In this document: positions 34,974-46,086 of the stretch, in pieces
Numbering within the stretch: position 1 is the stretch's first letter
Layout of the letters: every line of letters begins with the position of its first letter
From: Comamonadaceae bacterium
GTDB lineage: Bacteria; Pseudomonadota; Gammaproteobacteria; Burkholderiales; Burkholderiaceae_C
DNA: 64,000 nucleotides
Reading direction: 5' to 3'
Assembly: GCA_027485235.1 (NCBI GenBank)
Contig: JAIXRJ010000046.1
Span: forward strand, 186,001 to 250,000
Made by a program: the position numbers and the translations under genes
The notes under the pieces: model-generated
Seen by the model: the letters and a program-made list of their open reading frames with translations, nothing else
What the model was told of the DNA's origin: nothing
The model's database searches: none

Positions 34974-37900
34974 TCAGCCCAGCGGCTTGAGCAACTCGTT
35001 CAAATCTGCCTCACCAAACAAGGGCTCTTTGCGCTGCACGGCGCCTTCGTACATGTCTTGCGCCAACTGGGCCTTGCGCTCTTGCAAGGCCAGCATGCGC
35101 TCTTCGATGGTGCCTTGCGCCACCAGTTTGAGCACCCAAACACTTTGCTTTTGTCCAATCCGGTGTGCGCGGTCGGTGGCCTGGTTTTCCACCGCGGGGT
35201 TCCACCAAGGGTCGTAGTGAATCACCGTGTCGGCCTGCGGCAGGTTCAGGCCCACACCACCGGCTTTCAAACTGATCAGGAACAAGGGCACCTGGCCACT
35301 GGTGAACTTGTCAATGATGGCGTCGCGGTTCTTGCTTTGGCCGGTGAGTTTGACCCATGGAATGTTCAAGGCCGGCAAAGCTTTTTCGATCAAACCCAAC
35401 ATTTCCGTGAACTGCGAGAACAACAAAATCTTGCGGCCCTCGGCCACCATCTCGGGCAGCATGTCCAGCAGTTGCTCCAATTTGGCCGATTGCCTGACTT
35501 GGCTGGCCGCGCTCAGCTTGAGCAAGCGCGGATCGCAACAGACCTGACGCAGCTTGAGCAAAGCATCCAGGATGGTGATTTGTGATCGGCCCAGGCCTTG
35601 CGTGTGCAGCGCTTCGCGCACGGTTTTTTCCATGCCCAAGCGGATGGTCTCGTACAGGTCAGCCTGCTGGCCTTGCAGGGGCACCGGCATCAGGGTTTCG
35701 ATTTTGGGCGGCAACTCGCTGGCCACCAGGTCTTTGGTTCGGCGCAGCATGAAGGGCGTCACGCGGGCACGCAATTGGCTGAGCTTTTCAGCGCTGCCCT
35801 GACGCTCGATCGGGTTGCGAAACAGCTCGGTGAAACGCTTTTGGCTGCCCAAGAATCCGGGCATCAAGAAGTGGAATTGGCTCCACAATTCGCCCAAATG
35901 GTTTTCAATGGGCGTGCCCGATAGGCACAAGCGGTGCAGGGCCGGGATTTCGGACACCACTTGCGCCGCGTTGGTGTTGGCGTTTTTGATGTTTTGCGCC
36001 TCGTCCAGCACCAGCAGATGCCAGGGCACTTGCAGCCACATCTCGCGGTCACGCGAGAGCAGCGAATAGGCGGTGATGACCACGTCAAAAGCGCAAAGCG
36101 CCTGTGCTGTCTCGTGGCGCGACAGACCGTGGTGGATGTGGGTGCTCAGGCCCGGGCAAAACCGGGCCGCTTCGCGCTGCCAATTGCCCAACAGGCTCAC
36201 AGGCGCCACGATCAGGGCCGGTTGCGTGAGCCGCCCGGCATTTTTTTCGGTCAGGATGTGGGCCAGCGTTTGCAGGGTTTTGCCCAGGCCCATGTCGTCG
36301 GCCAAGATACCCGCCAAGCGGTGCTCGCGCAAGAACTGCAGCCAGTTCAGGCCCTGCTGCTGGTAAGGACGCAGGGTGGCTTGCAAGCCATCGGGCAGCG
36401 CCACCGCGCTCACAGCCGCTTGGCCACGCATTTGCTGCACCAAGGCCAAGAGCTTGCTGGCACCTTGCCATTGCGCGCCCTCGCCCAGCGAAGTGGCCGT
36501 GCGCAAGGCCTCCATGCGCGACAAGCGCAAGGCCTCGCCTTCCCAATTGTGGCCGCGCTCCCCGTGCAATTCCATGAGCATGTGCAGCCAGGGTTGGATG
36601 CGGGCCGTTGGCAAGCGCACATAGCCAGGCCCTTGCAGGTCGGGCAGGTACAAATGCGCGGGCAGGCTCTGCAAGTCAGGTGACGGGCTGGCACTGCGGA
36701 CCCCGACCAAGGACGCCAAAATGGCAGGCACCCAAGGCAGGATGTTGACCCGCTGGCCATCGATGTCCATGCCCAGCGACAAATTGAACCAAGGCGAAGT
36801 GTCATCGACACCATCATCGCCCGACAGCCCAATGTGGACGTCGTCGGCCACGCGCAGCCAACGGGTCAAACCCGCATCGGCATGCACCTGCAGACCCGCC
36901 TCGCGCAAAAGTCCAAAGCCGCTCTCCAGCCATTGCAGCCACAGCGATTGACCCTCGGCGCCAGGCATGCCCAGCACATTGTCATCCCACAGCTGAAAAC
37001 CCAGTTCGTCGAGCAGGTCCCAGATCCTGCGTTCGGCGTCGAGATCTCGCACCAGCATCCGGGCCTGTGCGCCCTGACCCACCGCCACACGCATCGGATG
37101 GGGTGGCCAAAAGCCTGCGCAGTCTGCGTATTCAAAGGTCAGCGCCACTTGAAACAGGCCTTGCTCGTTGCGCAGCTGCGGGGGAACAGGTTTCACATGG
37201 AGCACGCCTGTCGGCGCCACACCTCGGATTTCGGGCAGTTGATCGATCACCGGCGGCAAAGGCAGTGGCCCCATGCGCTCGACCAATTGCTGCTGGAACT
37301 TGACCGCCACGCGCTCAGGCACCACGGGCCCTTGGGTGAGCAGCAGGGTCTGTTCGGCACTCATGCCCTGGGTGTCGAGCAAACCGCAAATGCCTTGTGC
37401 GAGGTTCACATACAGGGGAGGCTCGTTCAGGCCGTGCAGAACGCCCGCTTGGGCCGCTTGCATGTGCAGTTGCCAGCCGGCGGGCTGCTGGTCCTGAGCG
37501 GGCACGGCTTGCCACCGACCCGTGAAAAGCACCGGGTCTTCACTCCAGTCCAAGGGCACGTTGATCTTGTCGGTTTCCCACACCAGTCGCCCTGTCGAGG
37601 CACACTTGCGCAGCAGCAACTCGGCCACCATGCCTTGCAATTTGACGGCGCTTTGAAAACCATAGGTGCTGAAACTGTTGGTCGCCGGGCAGGCTTTCAT
37701 CAGATCAAAAATACCCGCTTCGCCCGGCGCACAGCTGCGCCAGACAGGGTCACTGGGCAAGGGCTGGCTGGTGACTTTTTTGGCTTTGCCCCACTCGCCG
37801 TTTTGCTTGAGGATGGCCCTTTTGACGGTCAGGTGAAACACCGGACGATGGCCCACAGCGGCCTGGCTCAAACTGTATAAAAAATGTTCATGGCTGGCAC

Positions 37901-38375
37901 CGGGCATGGACAGCCCCTGCGGGGCACGGGCCGTTTCCAAGCGATGCAACCAATCGCGCACCTGGAATTCAGCCTGGTGCATGGCGCGTTCCCGGCGCAG
38001 TTCCAGTTGTTGCTCTGAGGGCTCCCCCGCTGAGCTCTCGCCCGGCGCATCGGCCATGTCCAGGCCTTGCATGGCGGCGTGGATGCCCAGCGCGGCCCCA
38101 TGCTGGCACATGCGCCCCGCCGGGCAGGTGCAAGTGGAACGCCAACCTTGTAAATTGCCGCCCGCCGAAACGCGCAGCTGGGCCGTGACGCGGTAGGGTT
38201 CATGGAGCGAGCCTTGGACCTGCGCTGTGATCTGCCAGTCGTCAGCATCCGACTTCATGTGGGCCGAAAGTACCTCGTTGCCCAGGTACAAAGCGGTGCC
38301 CTTGGACCAGGAATTGGAGTCAAAGTAAAACGCCAACTGGGACGGTGGAAACCATTGATCACGCACTGGGGTCAT
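34974..38375 (-). CDS. SNF2/Rad54-like helicase with SWIM zinc finger
   Basis: A 1133-residue protein of the HepA/SNF2 superfamily. An N-terminal SWIM finger with pattern CxC-x5-CxH (Cys82, Cys84, Cys90, His92; CTCPAGRMCQH) is followed by a long middle region. The helicase core has Walker A GILADDMGLGKTLQTLAHIL, motif II DEAQ in LVLDEAQNIKN, motif III LSGTPIENHLGEL, motif V-type QADTVIHYDPWWNPAVENQA and motif VI DRAHRIGQ. It should be a DNA translocase that remodels protein-DNA complexes. A TTG three codons earlier is possible, but the ATG at 38375 is preferred. It starts 12 bases after purL and may be co-transcribed with it. Confidence 0.92.
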   Translation of the reverse strand: MTPVRDQWFPPSQLAFYFDSNSWSKGTALYLGNEVLSAHMKSDADDWQITAQVQGSLHEPYRVTAQLRVSAGGNLQGWRSTCTCPAGRMCQHGAALGIHAAMQGLDMADAPGESSAGEPSEQQLELRRERAMHQAEFQVRDWLHRLETARAPQGLSMPGASHEHFLYSLSQAAVGHRPVFHLTVKRAILKQNGEWGKAKKVTSQPLPSDPVWRSCAPGEAGIFDLMKACPATNSFSTYGFQSAVKLQGMVAELLLRKCASTGRLVWETDKINVPLDWSEDPVLFTGRWQAVPAQDQQPAGWQLHMQAAQAGVLHGLNEPPLYVNLAQGICGLLDTQGMSAEQTLLLTQGPVVPERVAVKFQQQLVERMGPLPLPPVIDQLPEIRGVAPTGVLHVKPVPPQLRNEQGLFQVALTFEYADCAGFWPPHPMRVAVGQGAQARMLVRDLDAERRIWDLLDELGFQLWDDNVLGMPGAEGQSLWLQWLESGFGLLREAGLQVHADAGLTRWLRVADDVHIGLSGDDGVDDTSPWFNLSLGMDIDGQRVNILPWVPAILASLVGVRSASPSPDLQSLPAHLYLPDLQGPGYVRLPTARIQPWLHMLMELHGERGHNWEGEALRLSRMEALRTATSLGEGAQWQGASKLLALVQQMRGQAAVSAVALPDGLQATLRPYQQQGLNWLQFLREHRLAGILADDMGLGKTLQTLAHILTEKNAGRLTQPALIVAPVSLLGNWQREAARFCPGLSTHIHHGLSRHETAQALCAFDVVITAYSLLSRDREMWLQVPWHLLVLDEAQNIKNANTNAAQVVSEIPALHRLCLSGTPIENHLGELWSQFHFLMPGFLGSQKRFTELFRNPIERQGSAEKLSQLRARVTPFMLRRTKDLVASELPPKIETLMPVPLQGQQADLYETIRLGMEKTVREALHTQGLGRSQITILDALLKLRQVCCDPRLLKLSAASQVRQSAKLEQLLDMLPEMVAEGRKILLFSQFTEMLGLIEKALPALNIPWVKLTGQSKNRDAIIDKFTSGQVPLFLISLKAGGVGLNLPQADTVIHYDPWWNPAVENQATDRAHRIGQKQSVWVLKLVAQGTIEERMLALQERKAQLAQDMYEGAVQRKEPLFGEADLNELLKPLG

Positions 38376-38387
38376 GCTTTTCAAAGC

Positions 38388-41300
38388 TCAAGCCACCCAT
38401 TTGCGGGCGTTTTGCCACACGCGCAGCCAAGGGCTGGTGGCGCTGATGTCACCACCTTTGCTCAAGTCTGTCCAGCTCATCTGCACATTGCGGAACACAC
38501 GCTCGGGGTGCGGCATCATGGCCGTGAAACGCCCGTCGGCCGTAGTCACGGCTGTCAGGCCGCCCGCGCTGCCGTTGGGGTTGAAGGGGTACTGCTCGGT
38601 GGCCTGACCGTGGTTGTCCACAAAGCGCATCGCGCCAAGGGCCTGCGCGGCGTTGCCCCGGTGCTTGAAGTTGGCAAAGCCTTCGCCGTGCGCCACCGCA
38701 ATCGGCAAGCGGCTGCCCGCCATGCCTTGCAAAAACAGACTGGGCGACTCCAGCACTTCGACCATGGACAGGCGCGCTTCAAAGCGCTCGCTCTGGTTGG
38801 TGGTGAAGCGCGGCCAAGCTTCAGCGCCGGGGATGATGTCGGCGAGTTCCGCAAACATCTGGCAGCCGTTGCACACACCCAGACCGAAGGTGTCGGTGCG
38901 GCCAAAGAAGCCTTTGAACTGGTCCGACAGTGCGGGGTTGAAGGTGATGCTCCGCGCCCAGCCGATGCCAGCGCCTAAAGTGTCGCCGTAGCTGAAGCCC
39001 CCACAAGCCACCAGGCCCTGGAAGTCGGCCAAATTGGCGCGGCCCGATTGCAAGTCGGTCATGTGCACGTCGTGCGACTCGAAGCCCGCTTTGTGGAAGG
39101 CGTAGGCCATTTCCACATGCGAGTTGACGCCCTGCTCGCGCAAGATCGCCACTTTGGGGCGCGACAAATTCAGGAATGGCGCGGCCACGTTCTCACTCGG
39201 GTCAAAGCTCAGCGCCACATGCATGCCGGGGTCGCTGGCCAGGCCTGCGGCGGCGTGTTCGGCGTCGGCACAAGCGGGGTTGTCGCGTTGCTGGCAAATC
39301 TTCCAGCTCACGCTGTCCCAGACTTGGTGCAGGTCTGCGAGCTTGGCGGTGAACACCTCTTTGGTGTCGCGCCAGATGCTCAGTTCGCCCATGCCTTTTT
39401 GGAGGGTCGATTGAGTCGGACGGGTCTTGCCGACCACATGCGTGTGTTTGGACAAACCGTGTTCGCGCAAGGTTTTCAGCACCGCATTGCGTTCGGCCGT
39501 GCGCACTTGCAGGACCACACCCAGCTCTTCGTTGAACAGGGCTTTGAGCGTGAGTTCTTCGCGGCGGGCGCTGACCTGGCCCGCCCAGTTCTTGGCGTCG
39601 CCATGGTCGGCGCGGCTGTCAGAAATGCCGTCGCCCTCGGTGACCAGCATGTCCACATTGAGCGCCACGCCCACATGGCCTGCAAAAGCCATCTCAGCCA
39701 CAGCGGCCAGCAAGCCGCCGTCGCTGCGGTCGTGGTAGGCCAGGATCTGGCCTTGGGCACGCAGCACATTGATGGCTTTGACCAAACTGACCAGAGCTTT
39801 TGGGTCTTCCAGATCAGGGACGCTGTCGCCAAACTGGCCCAGCACCTGACCGAGGATGCTGCCGCCCATGCGGTTGCGGCCTTGGCCGAGGTCGATCAGC
39901 AGCAGGCTGGTGTCGCCCTCTTGTGGGTCCAGCTGCGGCGTCAAAGTGCCGCGCACATCCGGCAAGCTGGCAAAAGCGGTGATGATCAGGCTCACGGGCG
40001 AGGTGACCTTGCGGGTTTCACCTTGCTCGGTCCACTGCGTGCGCATCGACAAGCTGTCTTTGCCCACAGGGATCGAGATGTCCAGCGCCGGGCACAGTTC
40101 CATGCCCACCGCCTTGACGGTTTCGTACAGCGCGGCGTCTTCGCCCGGTTCGCCGCAAGCGGCCATCCAGTTGGCCGACATCTTGACGCGGGGCAGCTCG
40201 ATGGGCGCGGCCAGCAAATTGGTGATGGCTTCGGCCACGGCCATGCGGCCGGATGCTGCCGCGTTGAGCGAGGCCAGGGGCGTGCGCTCGCCCATGCTCA
40301 TCGCTTCCCCAGCAAAGCCTTGGTAGTCGGCCAGGGTCACGGCAACATCGGCCACAGGCACCTGCCAGGGGCCGACCATCTGGTCACGGTGCGTCAGGCC
40401 CCCCACGGCGCGGTCGCCAATGGTGATCAAAAAGCGCTTGGACGCCACGGTGGGGTGGCTCAGCACGTCAATGACGGCTTTTTGCAAAGAGACGCCGGTC
40501 AGGTCCATCGCAGGCGACTGGCGGGTCACGGTGCTCACGTCGCGGTGCATCTTGGGCGGCTTGCCCAGCAACACGTCCATGGGCATGTCCACGGGTGACT
40601 CTTGGCCTTTGTCTTCCAACACCAGTTGGCGTTCTTCTGTGGCCACACCGATCACCGCAAACGGGCAACGCTCGCGCTCGCAGAAAGCGGTGAACTGGTC
40701 CAGCGACTCGGGCGCGATCGCCATCACATAACGTTCCTGGCTCTCGTTGGACCAAATTTCTTTGGGCGACAGGCCGGACTCTTCGAGCTTGACGGCGCGC
40801 AAATCAAAACGTGCGCCTCGGCCCGCGTCGTTGGTCAGTTCGGGGAAGGCGTTGGACAAGCCACCTGCGCCCACGTCGTGGATGGCGAGAATCGGGTTGC
40901 CGCTACCGAAGGGGCCGCCATCCTTGCCTTGCGCCCAGCAATGGTTGATGACCTCTTGCGCCCGGCGCTCGATCTCGGGGTTGCCGCGCTGCACCGAGTC
41001 AAAGTCAAGGTTGGCGGCATTGGTGCCGGTGGCCATGGAGCTGGCCGCGCTGCCACCCATGCCAATGCGCATGCCGGGTCCGCCCAGCTGGATCAGCAAG
41101 CTGCCCGCAGGGAATTCGATTTTTTTGGTTTGTTCGGCGTCGATCTGGCCCAGACCGCCCGCGATCATGATGGGCTTGTGGTAGCCGCGCACCACGCCGT
41201 CCACGGTCTGTTCGTATTCGCGGAAATAGCCCAGCAAGTTGGGGCGGCCAAACTCGTTGTTGAACGCCGCGCCACCCAAGGGGCCTTCGGTCATGATTTG

Positions 41301-42431
41301 CAGAGGGCTGGCGATGTGCTCGGGCTTGCCGCCCGCTTGGTCCGACAGGCCGCCCCAGAGTTTGGAGACGGTAAAGCCCGACAAACCCGCCTTGGGCTTG
41401 GAGCCGCGACCGGTGGCGCCTTCGTCGCGGATCTCGCCGCCTGCGCCCGTGGATGCGCCGGGGAAAGGCGAAATCGCGGTCGGGTGGTTGTGGGTTTCCA
41501 CCTTCATCAGCACATGGTGCAAGGCTTGCTCAGACTGGTAAGCTGCGCCTTGTTGCCCCGTTCGGGCCACAAAGCGCTCCAACGTGTGGCCTTCCATCAC
41601 CGAAGCGTTGTCCGAATAGGCCACCACCGTGTGCTGGGGACTCAGCTGGTGCGTGTGGCGGATCATGCCGAACAGGCTCTTGGGCTGGGCCACGCCGTCG
41701 ATGGTGAACTCGGCGTTGAAAATCTTATGGCGGCAGTGCTCGCTGTTGGCCTGGGCGAACATCATCAACTCCACATCGGTGGGGTTGCGCTTCAGCCCTG
41801 TGAAGGCGTTGACCAGGTAGTCGATTTCGTCTTCGGCCAGTGCCAGGCCCCAAGCCTTGTTGGCATCCGCCAAAGCCTTCTTTCCCATTTCAGGGCCACC
41901 GCCCAGGACATCCACATGGTCCATGGGCGAGGGGTCGAGTGCCGTGAACAAGGCCGCTGCCTCATCGCGGCTGTGCATGGCCGACTCGGTCATGCGGTCG
42001 TGCAGCGCGGCGGCCACCTGGCCCAGTTGTTCTGGGCTCAGCTTGGCGGTCCCCAGCAAGCCCGACTTCATCATCAAGCGGTATTCGGTCAGGCGCTCCA
42101 CACGGCGCACATCAAAACCGCAGTTGCGGGCAATGTCGGTGGCCTTGGAGGCCCAGGGGGAGACCGTGCCGATGCGCGGGCTGACCACGATCACGGGGCC
42201 CACCACAGGCTCAGCGCCGGACCCCGCAAAAGCTTCACCATAAGTCAAAAGCGCCGAGAGGGTCTGTTTTGAAGCTTCCAGCAAGGGTGTGGCTGTGGCC
42301 ACCAAGTGCACAAAACGAGCGGAAATACCCTGAATTTGGGGTGAAATGTCCGCTAAACGCGGCAAAACATGGGCCAAGCGAAAATCGCTGAGGGCGTTGC
42401 CGCCTTCAAAAGTCGTGATGTGCAGGGACAC
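38388..42431 (-). CDS. purL: Phosphoribosylformylglycinamidine synthase
   Basis: A 1347-residue large-type PurL that converts FGAR to FGAM with glutamine and ATP in purine synthesis. It has the N-terminal PurS-like domain ([20 protein letters not shown]), two ATP-binding synthase halves, and a C-terminal class I glutaminase with the nucleophile in GVCNGCQMF and the histidine in PHPERVF. The start is a GTG at 42429-42431 behind AAGG; the frame remains open 276 codons further but that part is antisense to map. The gene is divergent from map and is followed by the SNF2 helicase. Confidence 0.95.
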   Translation of the reverse strand: MSLHITTFEGGNALSDFRLAHVLPRLADISPQIQGISARFVHLVATATPLLEASKQTLSALLTYGEAFAGSGAEPVVGPVIVVSPRIGTVSPWASKATDIARNCGFDVRRVERLTEYRLMMKSGLLGTAKLSPEQLGQVAAALHDRMTESAMHSRDEAAALFTALDPSPMDHVDVLGGGPEMGKKALADANKAWGLALAEDEIDYLVNAFTGLKRNPTDVELMMFAQANSEHCRHKIFNAEFTIDGVAQPKSLFGMIRHTHQLSPQHTVVAYSDNASVMEGHTLERFVARTGQQGAAYQSEQALHHVLMKVETHNHPTAISPFPGASTGAGGEIRDEGATGRGSKPKAGLSGFTVSKLWGGLSDQAGGKPEHIASPLQIMTEGPLGGAAFNNEFGRPNLLGYFREYEQTVDGVVRGYHKPIMIAGGLGQIDAEQTKKIEFPAGSLLIQLGGPGMRIGMGGSAASSMATGTNAANLDFDSVQRGNPEIERRAQEVINHCWAQGKDGGPFGSGNPILAIHDVGAGGLSNAFPELTNDAGRGARFDLRAVKLEESGLSPKEIWSNESQERYVMAIAPESLDQFTAFCERERCPFAVIGVATEERQLVLEDKGQESPVDMPMDVLLGKPPKMHRDVSTVTRQSPAMDLTGVSLQKAVIDVLSHPTVASKRFLITIGDRAVGGLTHRDQMVGPWQVPVADVAVTLADYQGFAGEAMSMGERTPLASLNAAASGRMAVAEAITNLLAAPIELPRVKMSANWMAACGEPGEDAALYETVKAVGMELCPALDISIPVGKDSLSMRTQWTEQGETRKVTSPVSLIITAFASLPDVRGTLTPQLDPQEGDTSLLLIDLGQGRNRMGGSILGQVLGQFGDSVPDLEDPKALVSLVKAINVLRAQGQILAYHDRSDGGLLAAVAEMAFAGHVGVALNVDMLVTEGDGISDSRADHGDAKNWAGQVSARREELTLKALFNEELGVVLQVRTAERNAVLKTLREHGLSKHTHVVGKTRPTQSTLQKGMGELSIWRDTKEVFTAKLADLHQVWDSVSWKICQQRDNPACADAEHAAAGLASDPGMHVALSFDPSENVAAPFLNLSRPKVAILREQGVNSHVEMAYAFHKAGFESHDVHMTDLQSGRANLADFQGLVACGGFSYGDTLGAGIGWARSITFNPALSDQFKGFFGRTDTFGLGVCNGCQMFAELADIIPGAEAWPRFTTNQSERFEARLSMVEVLESPSLFLQGMAGSRLPIAVAHGEGFANFKHRGNAAQALGAMRFVDNHGQATEQYPFNPNGSAGGLTAVTTADGRFTAMMPHPERVFRNVQMSWTDLSKGGDISATSPWLRVWQNARKWVA

Positions 42432-42549
42432 GGGGTGGCCTTGTAAAGAGACGGAAAACCGCAGCAGGGGCCGCTGACTGGGGCCGATCGGCAAAGGGCT
42501 TATTTTAACGGTGGAAACCCTGATTTCTCGCCCAAGGGGAACCCTCTGG

Positions 42550-42555
42550 GATAAT
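42550..42555 (+). promoter_or_regulatory. GATAAT hexamer just before map, possible -10 box of a leaderless transcript
   Basis: GATAAT is followed by CTCCAACC and then the map ATG at 42564, 8 bases exactly as at rlhA. No Shine-Dalgarno sequence is present. The -35 region is weak. The rest of the 132-base gap to purL has no further clear signals. Confidence 0.45.
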
Positions 42556-42563
42556 CTCCAACC

Positions 42564-43391
42564 ATGACCATCACCCTCAAATCCGCCCAAGACATCGAAG
42601 GCATGCGCGTGGCTTGCCGCTTGGCCTCCGAAGTCCTCGACTACATCGCGCCCTTCGTCAAGCCCGGCATCACCACCAACCAAATCGACCAACTCTGCCA
42701 CGATTACATGGTCGATGTGCAGGGCTGTATTCCGGCCCCTTTGAATTACGCGCCCGGCGGTTACAAGCCCTACCCCAAGTCGATCTGCACCTCGATCAAC
42801 CACCAAGTCTGCCACGGCATACCGAACGACAAGCCACTGAAAAAAGGCGACTCGGTCAACATCGACATCACCACCATCAAGGACGGCTGGCACGGCGACA
42901 CCAGCCGCATGTTCCATGTGGGTGAGGCTTCGATTGCGGCCAAACGCCTGGCCAGTGTGACTTACGAAGCGATGTGGAAGGGCATTGAACAAGTCAAGCC
43001 CGGTGCGCATTTGGGCGACATTGGCCACGCCATTCAGAAGTTTGCCGAAGGCCATGGCTTTTCGGTGGTGCGGGAGTTTTGTGGCCACGGGATTGGCCGC
43101 GTCTTTCACGAAGAGCCACAAGTCCTGCATTACGGCAAACCCGGCACGCTGCTCGAATTGGTGCCCGGCATGGTGTTCACCATCGAACCCATGATCAATG
43201 CGGGCAAACGCGACATCAAGGAAATGGGCGATGGCTGGACCATCGTGACCAAAGACCATTCACTCTCCGCCCAATGGGAGCACACGGTGGTGGTGACCGA
43301 AACCGGCTACGAGGTGTTGACCTTGTCGGCGGGCAGCCCTGCCACACCCGCCTTCATTCAGCCCGTCATCACCCAGCCAGTCGCCGCCTGA
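42564..43391 (+). CDS. map: Methionine aminopeptidase, type I
   Basis: A 275-residue type I MetAP that removes the start methionine from new proteins. Metal and catalytic residues lie in [29 protein letters not shown] (the two aspartates), [13 protein letters not shown] (histidine), GMVFTIEPM (glutamate) and [14 protein letters not shown] (last glutamate). Length is normal. A single base separates its stop from the glnD start, so the two genes are co-transcribed. Confidence 0.97.
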   Translation: MTITLKSAQDIEGMRVACRLASEVLDYIAPFVKPGITTNQIDQLCHDYMVDVQGCIPAPLNYAPGGYKPYPKSICTSINHQVCHGIPNDKPLKKGDSVNIDITTIKDGWHGDTSRMFHVGEASIAAKRLASVTYEAMWKGIEQVKPGAHLGDIGHAIQKFAEGHGFSVVREFCGHGIGRVFHEEPQVLHYGKPGTLLELVPGMVFTIEPMINAGKRDIKEMGDGWTIVTKDHSLSAQWEHTVVVTETGYEVLTLSAGSPATPAFIQPVITQPVAA

Positions 43392-43392
43392 G

Positions 43393-46068
43393 ATGAGCGC
43401 TCAGGCCCTGCCCACCGAACCGGCCCATGCAACAGGCCCTGGGTCCATGGCCGACTTGGTCCAGCTGCGCGAGACTTACAAACACGACCAAGCGGCGGTA
43501 TTGCACAGCCTCGCGCACTGCGGTGCAGCAACTCGGGGCCTCAAACAGACGCTGAGGCAGTTGTCCATCCTGGCCGATGGTTTGCTGATGCAGTTGTGGC
43601 AAAACGCCGGCCTCTCGCCCGATCTTTGTTTGGTGGCCGTGGGGGGCTTTGGCCGGGCAGAGTTGTACCCTCACTCCGATGTGGACGTGTTGGTGCTCTT
43701 GCCGGACGGGCAGTCACCGGAAGCCTCGCCGGTCATGCAAGCCCAACTGGAACGTTTCATTGGCAGCTGTTGGGACACGGGTCTGGAGATTGGGGCCAGT
43801 GTCCGCACGCTGAGCGAATGCCTGACCGAATCAGCCAAAGACATCTCGGTACAAACCTCCTTGCTCGAGTCTCGGCGCATCACAGGCAACAGCCGCTTGT
43901 TCACCGAGTTTCAAAAACAATACGAAACCGCCATGGACCCGCAGGCCTTTTGGGTGGCCAAAACCTTGGAAATGCGACAGCGCCACACCAAATACGAAGA
44001 CACGCCCTACGCCTTGGAGCCCAACTGCAAAGAATCACCTGGCGGTCTGCGTGACTTGCAGGTGATTTTGTGGGTGGCCCGCGCCGCTGGCTTGGGCCAA
44101 AGTTGGGACGAACTGGCCCGCAAAGGTTTGGCCACGCCTTTGGAGGCTCGGCAAATCAAGCGCAATGAGGCCTTGCTGGGCCTGATCCGCGCACGCCTTC
44201 ATTTGCAAGCCAAACGCCGCGAAGACCGGCTGGTGTTTGACCTGCAGACCAATGTGGCCGAGTCGTTCGGCTACACCTCTGACGTGACACCTGAGGGCCG
44301 TTTGGCACTGCGAGCCAGCGAAAAGCTGATGCGCCAATACTATTGGGCGGCCAAAGCGGTCACACAGCTCAACCAGATATTGCTGCTCAATATTCAAGAC
44401 CGCATGCGTGCCGATCGTGGTGAATCGGTCAGCGATTTGCGGCCATTGAACGCGCACTTTTTTGAAAAAGCGGGCCTGATAGAGGTGGCCAGCGACGACC
44501 TGTACCAAAAGCACCCCCACGCCATCCTGCAGACATTTTTGCTCTACCAGGTCACGCCCGGCGTCAAAGGTTTGTCGGCGCGAACCCTTCGGGCGCTGTA
44601 CAACGTGCGGGCCATCATGAACGGGCGCTTTCGGGCCGACCCGGTCAACCGACAAATGTTTTTGCAAATTTTGCAGCAGCCCCAGGGCATCACACACGCC
44701 ATGCGTTTGATGAACGAAACTTCGGTGCTGGGTCGCTATTTGTGGGTCTTTCGGCGCATCGTGGGTCAGATGCAGCACGACCTGTTCCACGCCTACACAG
44801 TGGACCAGCACATCCTGATGGTGCTGCGCAATGTGCGGCGCTTTTTCATGGCCGAGCACACACACGAGTACCCGTTTTGCTCGCAATTGGCCGGCGGCTG
44901 GGACAAGCCCTTCATCCTGTACACCGCCGCACTGTTTCACGATATCGCCAAAGGGCGTGGCGGAGACCACTCCAAACTCGGCATTGCCGAAGTGCGCACC
45001 TTTTGCCGTCAGCACGGGGTGGACAAGGCCGACGCCCATTTGGTGGAGTTTTTGGTGGGCGAACACCTGACCATGAGCCATGTGGCCCAGAAAGAAGACC
45101 TGAGTGACCCGCAAGTCATTGCCCGTTTCGCCCAGCGCGTGGGCGACGAGCGCCGCCTGACGGCGCTGTATTTGCTCACCGTGGCCGACATTCGCGGCAC
45201 CAGCCCGAAAGTGTGGAATGCCTGGAAAGGCAAGCTGCTGGAAGACCTCTACAAAGCCACCCTGCGCGTTTTGGGTGGCCGTGCGCCAGATGCCAACGCC
45301 GAGGTCGAAGCGCGCAAGCGCGACGCCCTGATCGAGTTGGCCCGCCACAGCGAACCGCATGAGGGCCAAAAAGCCTTGTGGGACACGCTGGATGTGAGTT
45401 ACTTCATGCGCCACGATGCATCGGACATCGCGTGGCACGCCCGCCAGTTGTCGCGCCACGTGGCCAAACCGGCCGAAGGCCCGGCCAAACCCATCGTGCG
45501 CGCACGCATTTCCCCGGTGGGCGAAGGCCTCCAGGTGTTGGTGTTCACCCCTGACCAAGCCGATTTGTTTGCCCGTATCTGTGGCCACTTTGACCAATCG
45601 GGCTTGAGCATCCAGGATGCCAAAATCCACACCACCCGAACCGGCTGGGCGCTGGACACCTTCCAGATCGTCACGCCCATGCTGCCCGAGCACTACCGCG
45701 AACTGCTCAGCATGGTCGAGTCGGGCTTGACCCAAACCCTGGACAAACAAGGCCCCCTGCCTTCAGGCTCACGAGGCCGGGTGTCTCGGCGTGTCAAAAG
45801 CTTCCCGATCACACCCCGCGTCAGCCTCAGCCCCGATGACAAAGCCCAAAAATGGCTGCTCAGCGTCTCCGCCAGCGACCGCATTGGCTTGCTCTACAGC
45901 ATTGCCATGGTGCTGGCGCGACACGGCATTCACCTGCACCTGGCCAAGATCAGCACTTTGGGCGAGCGTGTCGAGGACAACTTCCTCATCAGCGGGGCCG
46001 AACTGCAGCAAAACAAGGCGCAAATTGAAATCGAAACCGAGTTGCTGCAAACGCTGCAAGCGACTTGA
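43393..46068 (+). CDS. glnD: PII uridylyltransferase/uridylyl-removing enzyme
   Basis: An 891-residue GlnD, the glutamine sensor that uridylylates and deuridylylates PII proteins. The nucleotidyltransferase motif GGFGRAELYPHSDVDVLVL starts at residue 84. The HD domain is marked by ALFHDIAKGRGGDHSKLG in the middle of the protein. Two C-terminal ACT domains follow (RISPVGEGLQVLVFTPDQ and LLSVSASDRIGLLYSIAM). The order is standard. An ATG 18 codons in is an alternative start. It lies directly after map and converges on the GntR gene. Confidence 0.96.
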   Translation: MSAQALPTEPAHATGPGSMADLVQLRETYKHDQAAVLHSLAHCGAATRGLKQTLRQLSILADGLLMQLWQNAGLSPDLCLVAVGGFGRAELYPHSDVDVLVLLPDGQSPEASPVMQAQLERFIGSCWDTGLEIGASVRTLSECLTESAKDISVQTSLLESRRITGNSRLFTEFQKQYETAMDPQAFWVAKTLEMRQRHTKYEDTPYALEPNCKESPGGLRDLQVILWVARAAGLGQSWDELARKGLATPLEARQIKRNEALLGLIRARLHLQAKRREDRLVFDLQTNVAESFGYTSDVTPEGRLALRASEKLMRQYYWAAKAVTQLNQILLLNIQDRMRADRGESVSDLRPLNAHFFEKAGLIEVASDDLYQKHPHAILQTFLLYQVTPGVKGLSARTLRALYNVRAIMNGRFRADPVNRQMFLQILQQPQGITHAMRLMNETSVLGRYLWVFRRIVGQMQHDLFHAYTVDQHILMVLRNVRRFFMAEHTHEYPFCSQLAGGWDKPFILYTAALFHDIAKGRGGDHSKLGIAEVRTFCRQHGVDKADAHLVEFLVGEHLTMSHVAQKEDLSDPQVIARFAQRVGDERRLTALYLLTVADIRGTSPKVWNAWKGKLLEDLYKATLRVLGGRAPDANAEVEARKRDALIELARHSEPHEGQKALWDTLDVSYFMRHDASDIAWHARQLSRHVAKPAEGPAKPIVRARISPVGEGLQVLVFTPDQADLFARICGHFDQSGLSIQDAKIHTTRTGWALDTFQIVTPMLPEHYRELLSMVESGLTQTLDKQGPLPSGSRGRVSRRVKSFPITPRVSLSPDDKAQKWLLSVSASDRIGLLYSIAMVLARHGIHLHLAKISTLGERVEDNFLISGAELQQNKAQIEIETELLQTLQAT

Positions 46069-46086
46069 GCACCCCCCAGCACCCGC

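Noticed and set aside
39048..40598. 516-codon plus-strand frame opposite purL
   Set aside because: Antisense shadow of purL with no domain.
42432..43259. Long upstream extension of the purL reading frame
   Set aside because: It is antisense to map, whose protein is fully recognisable; the GTG at 42431 gives the known PurL N-terminus.
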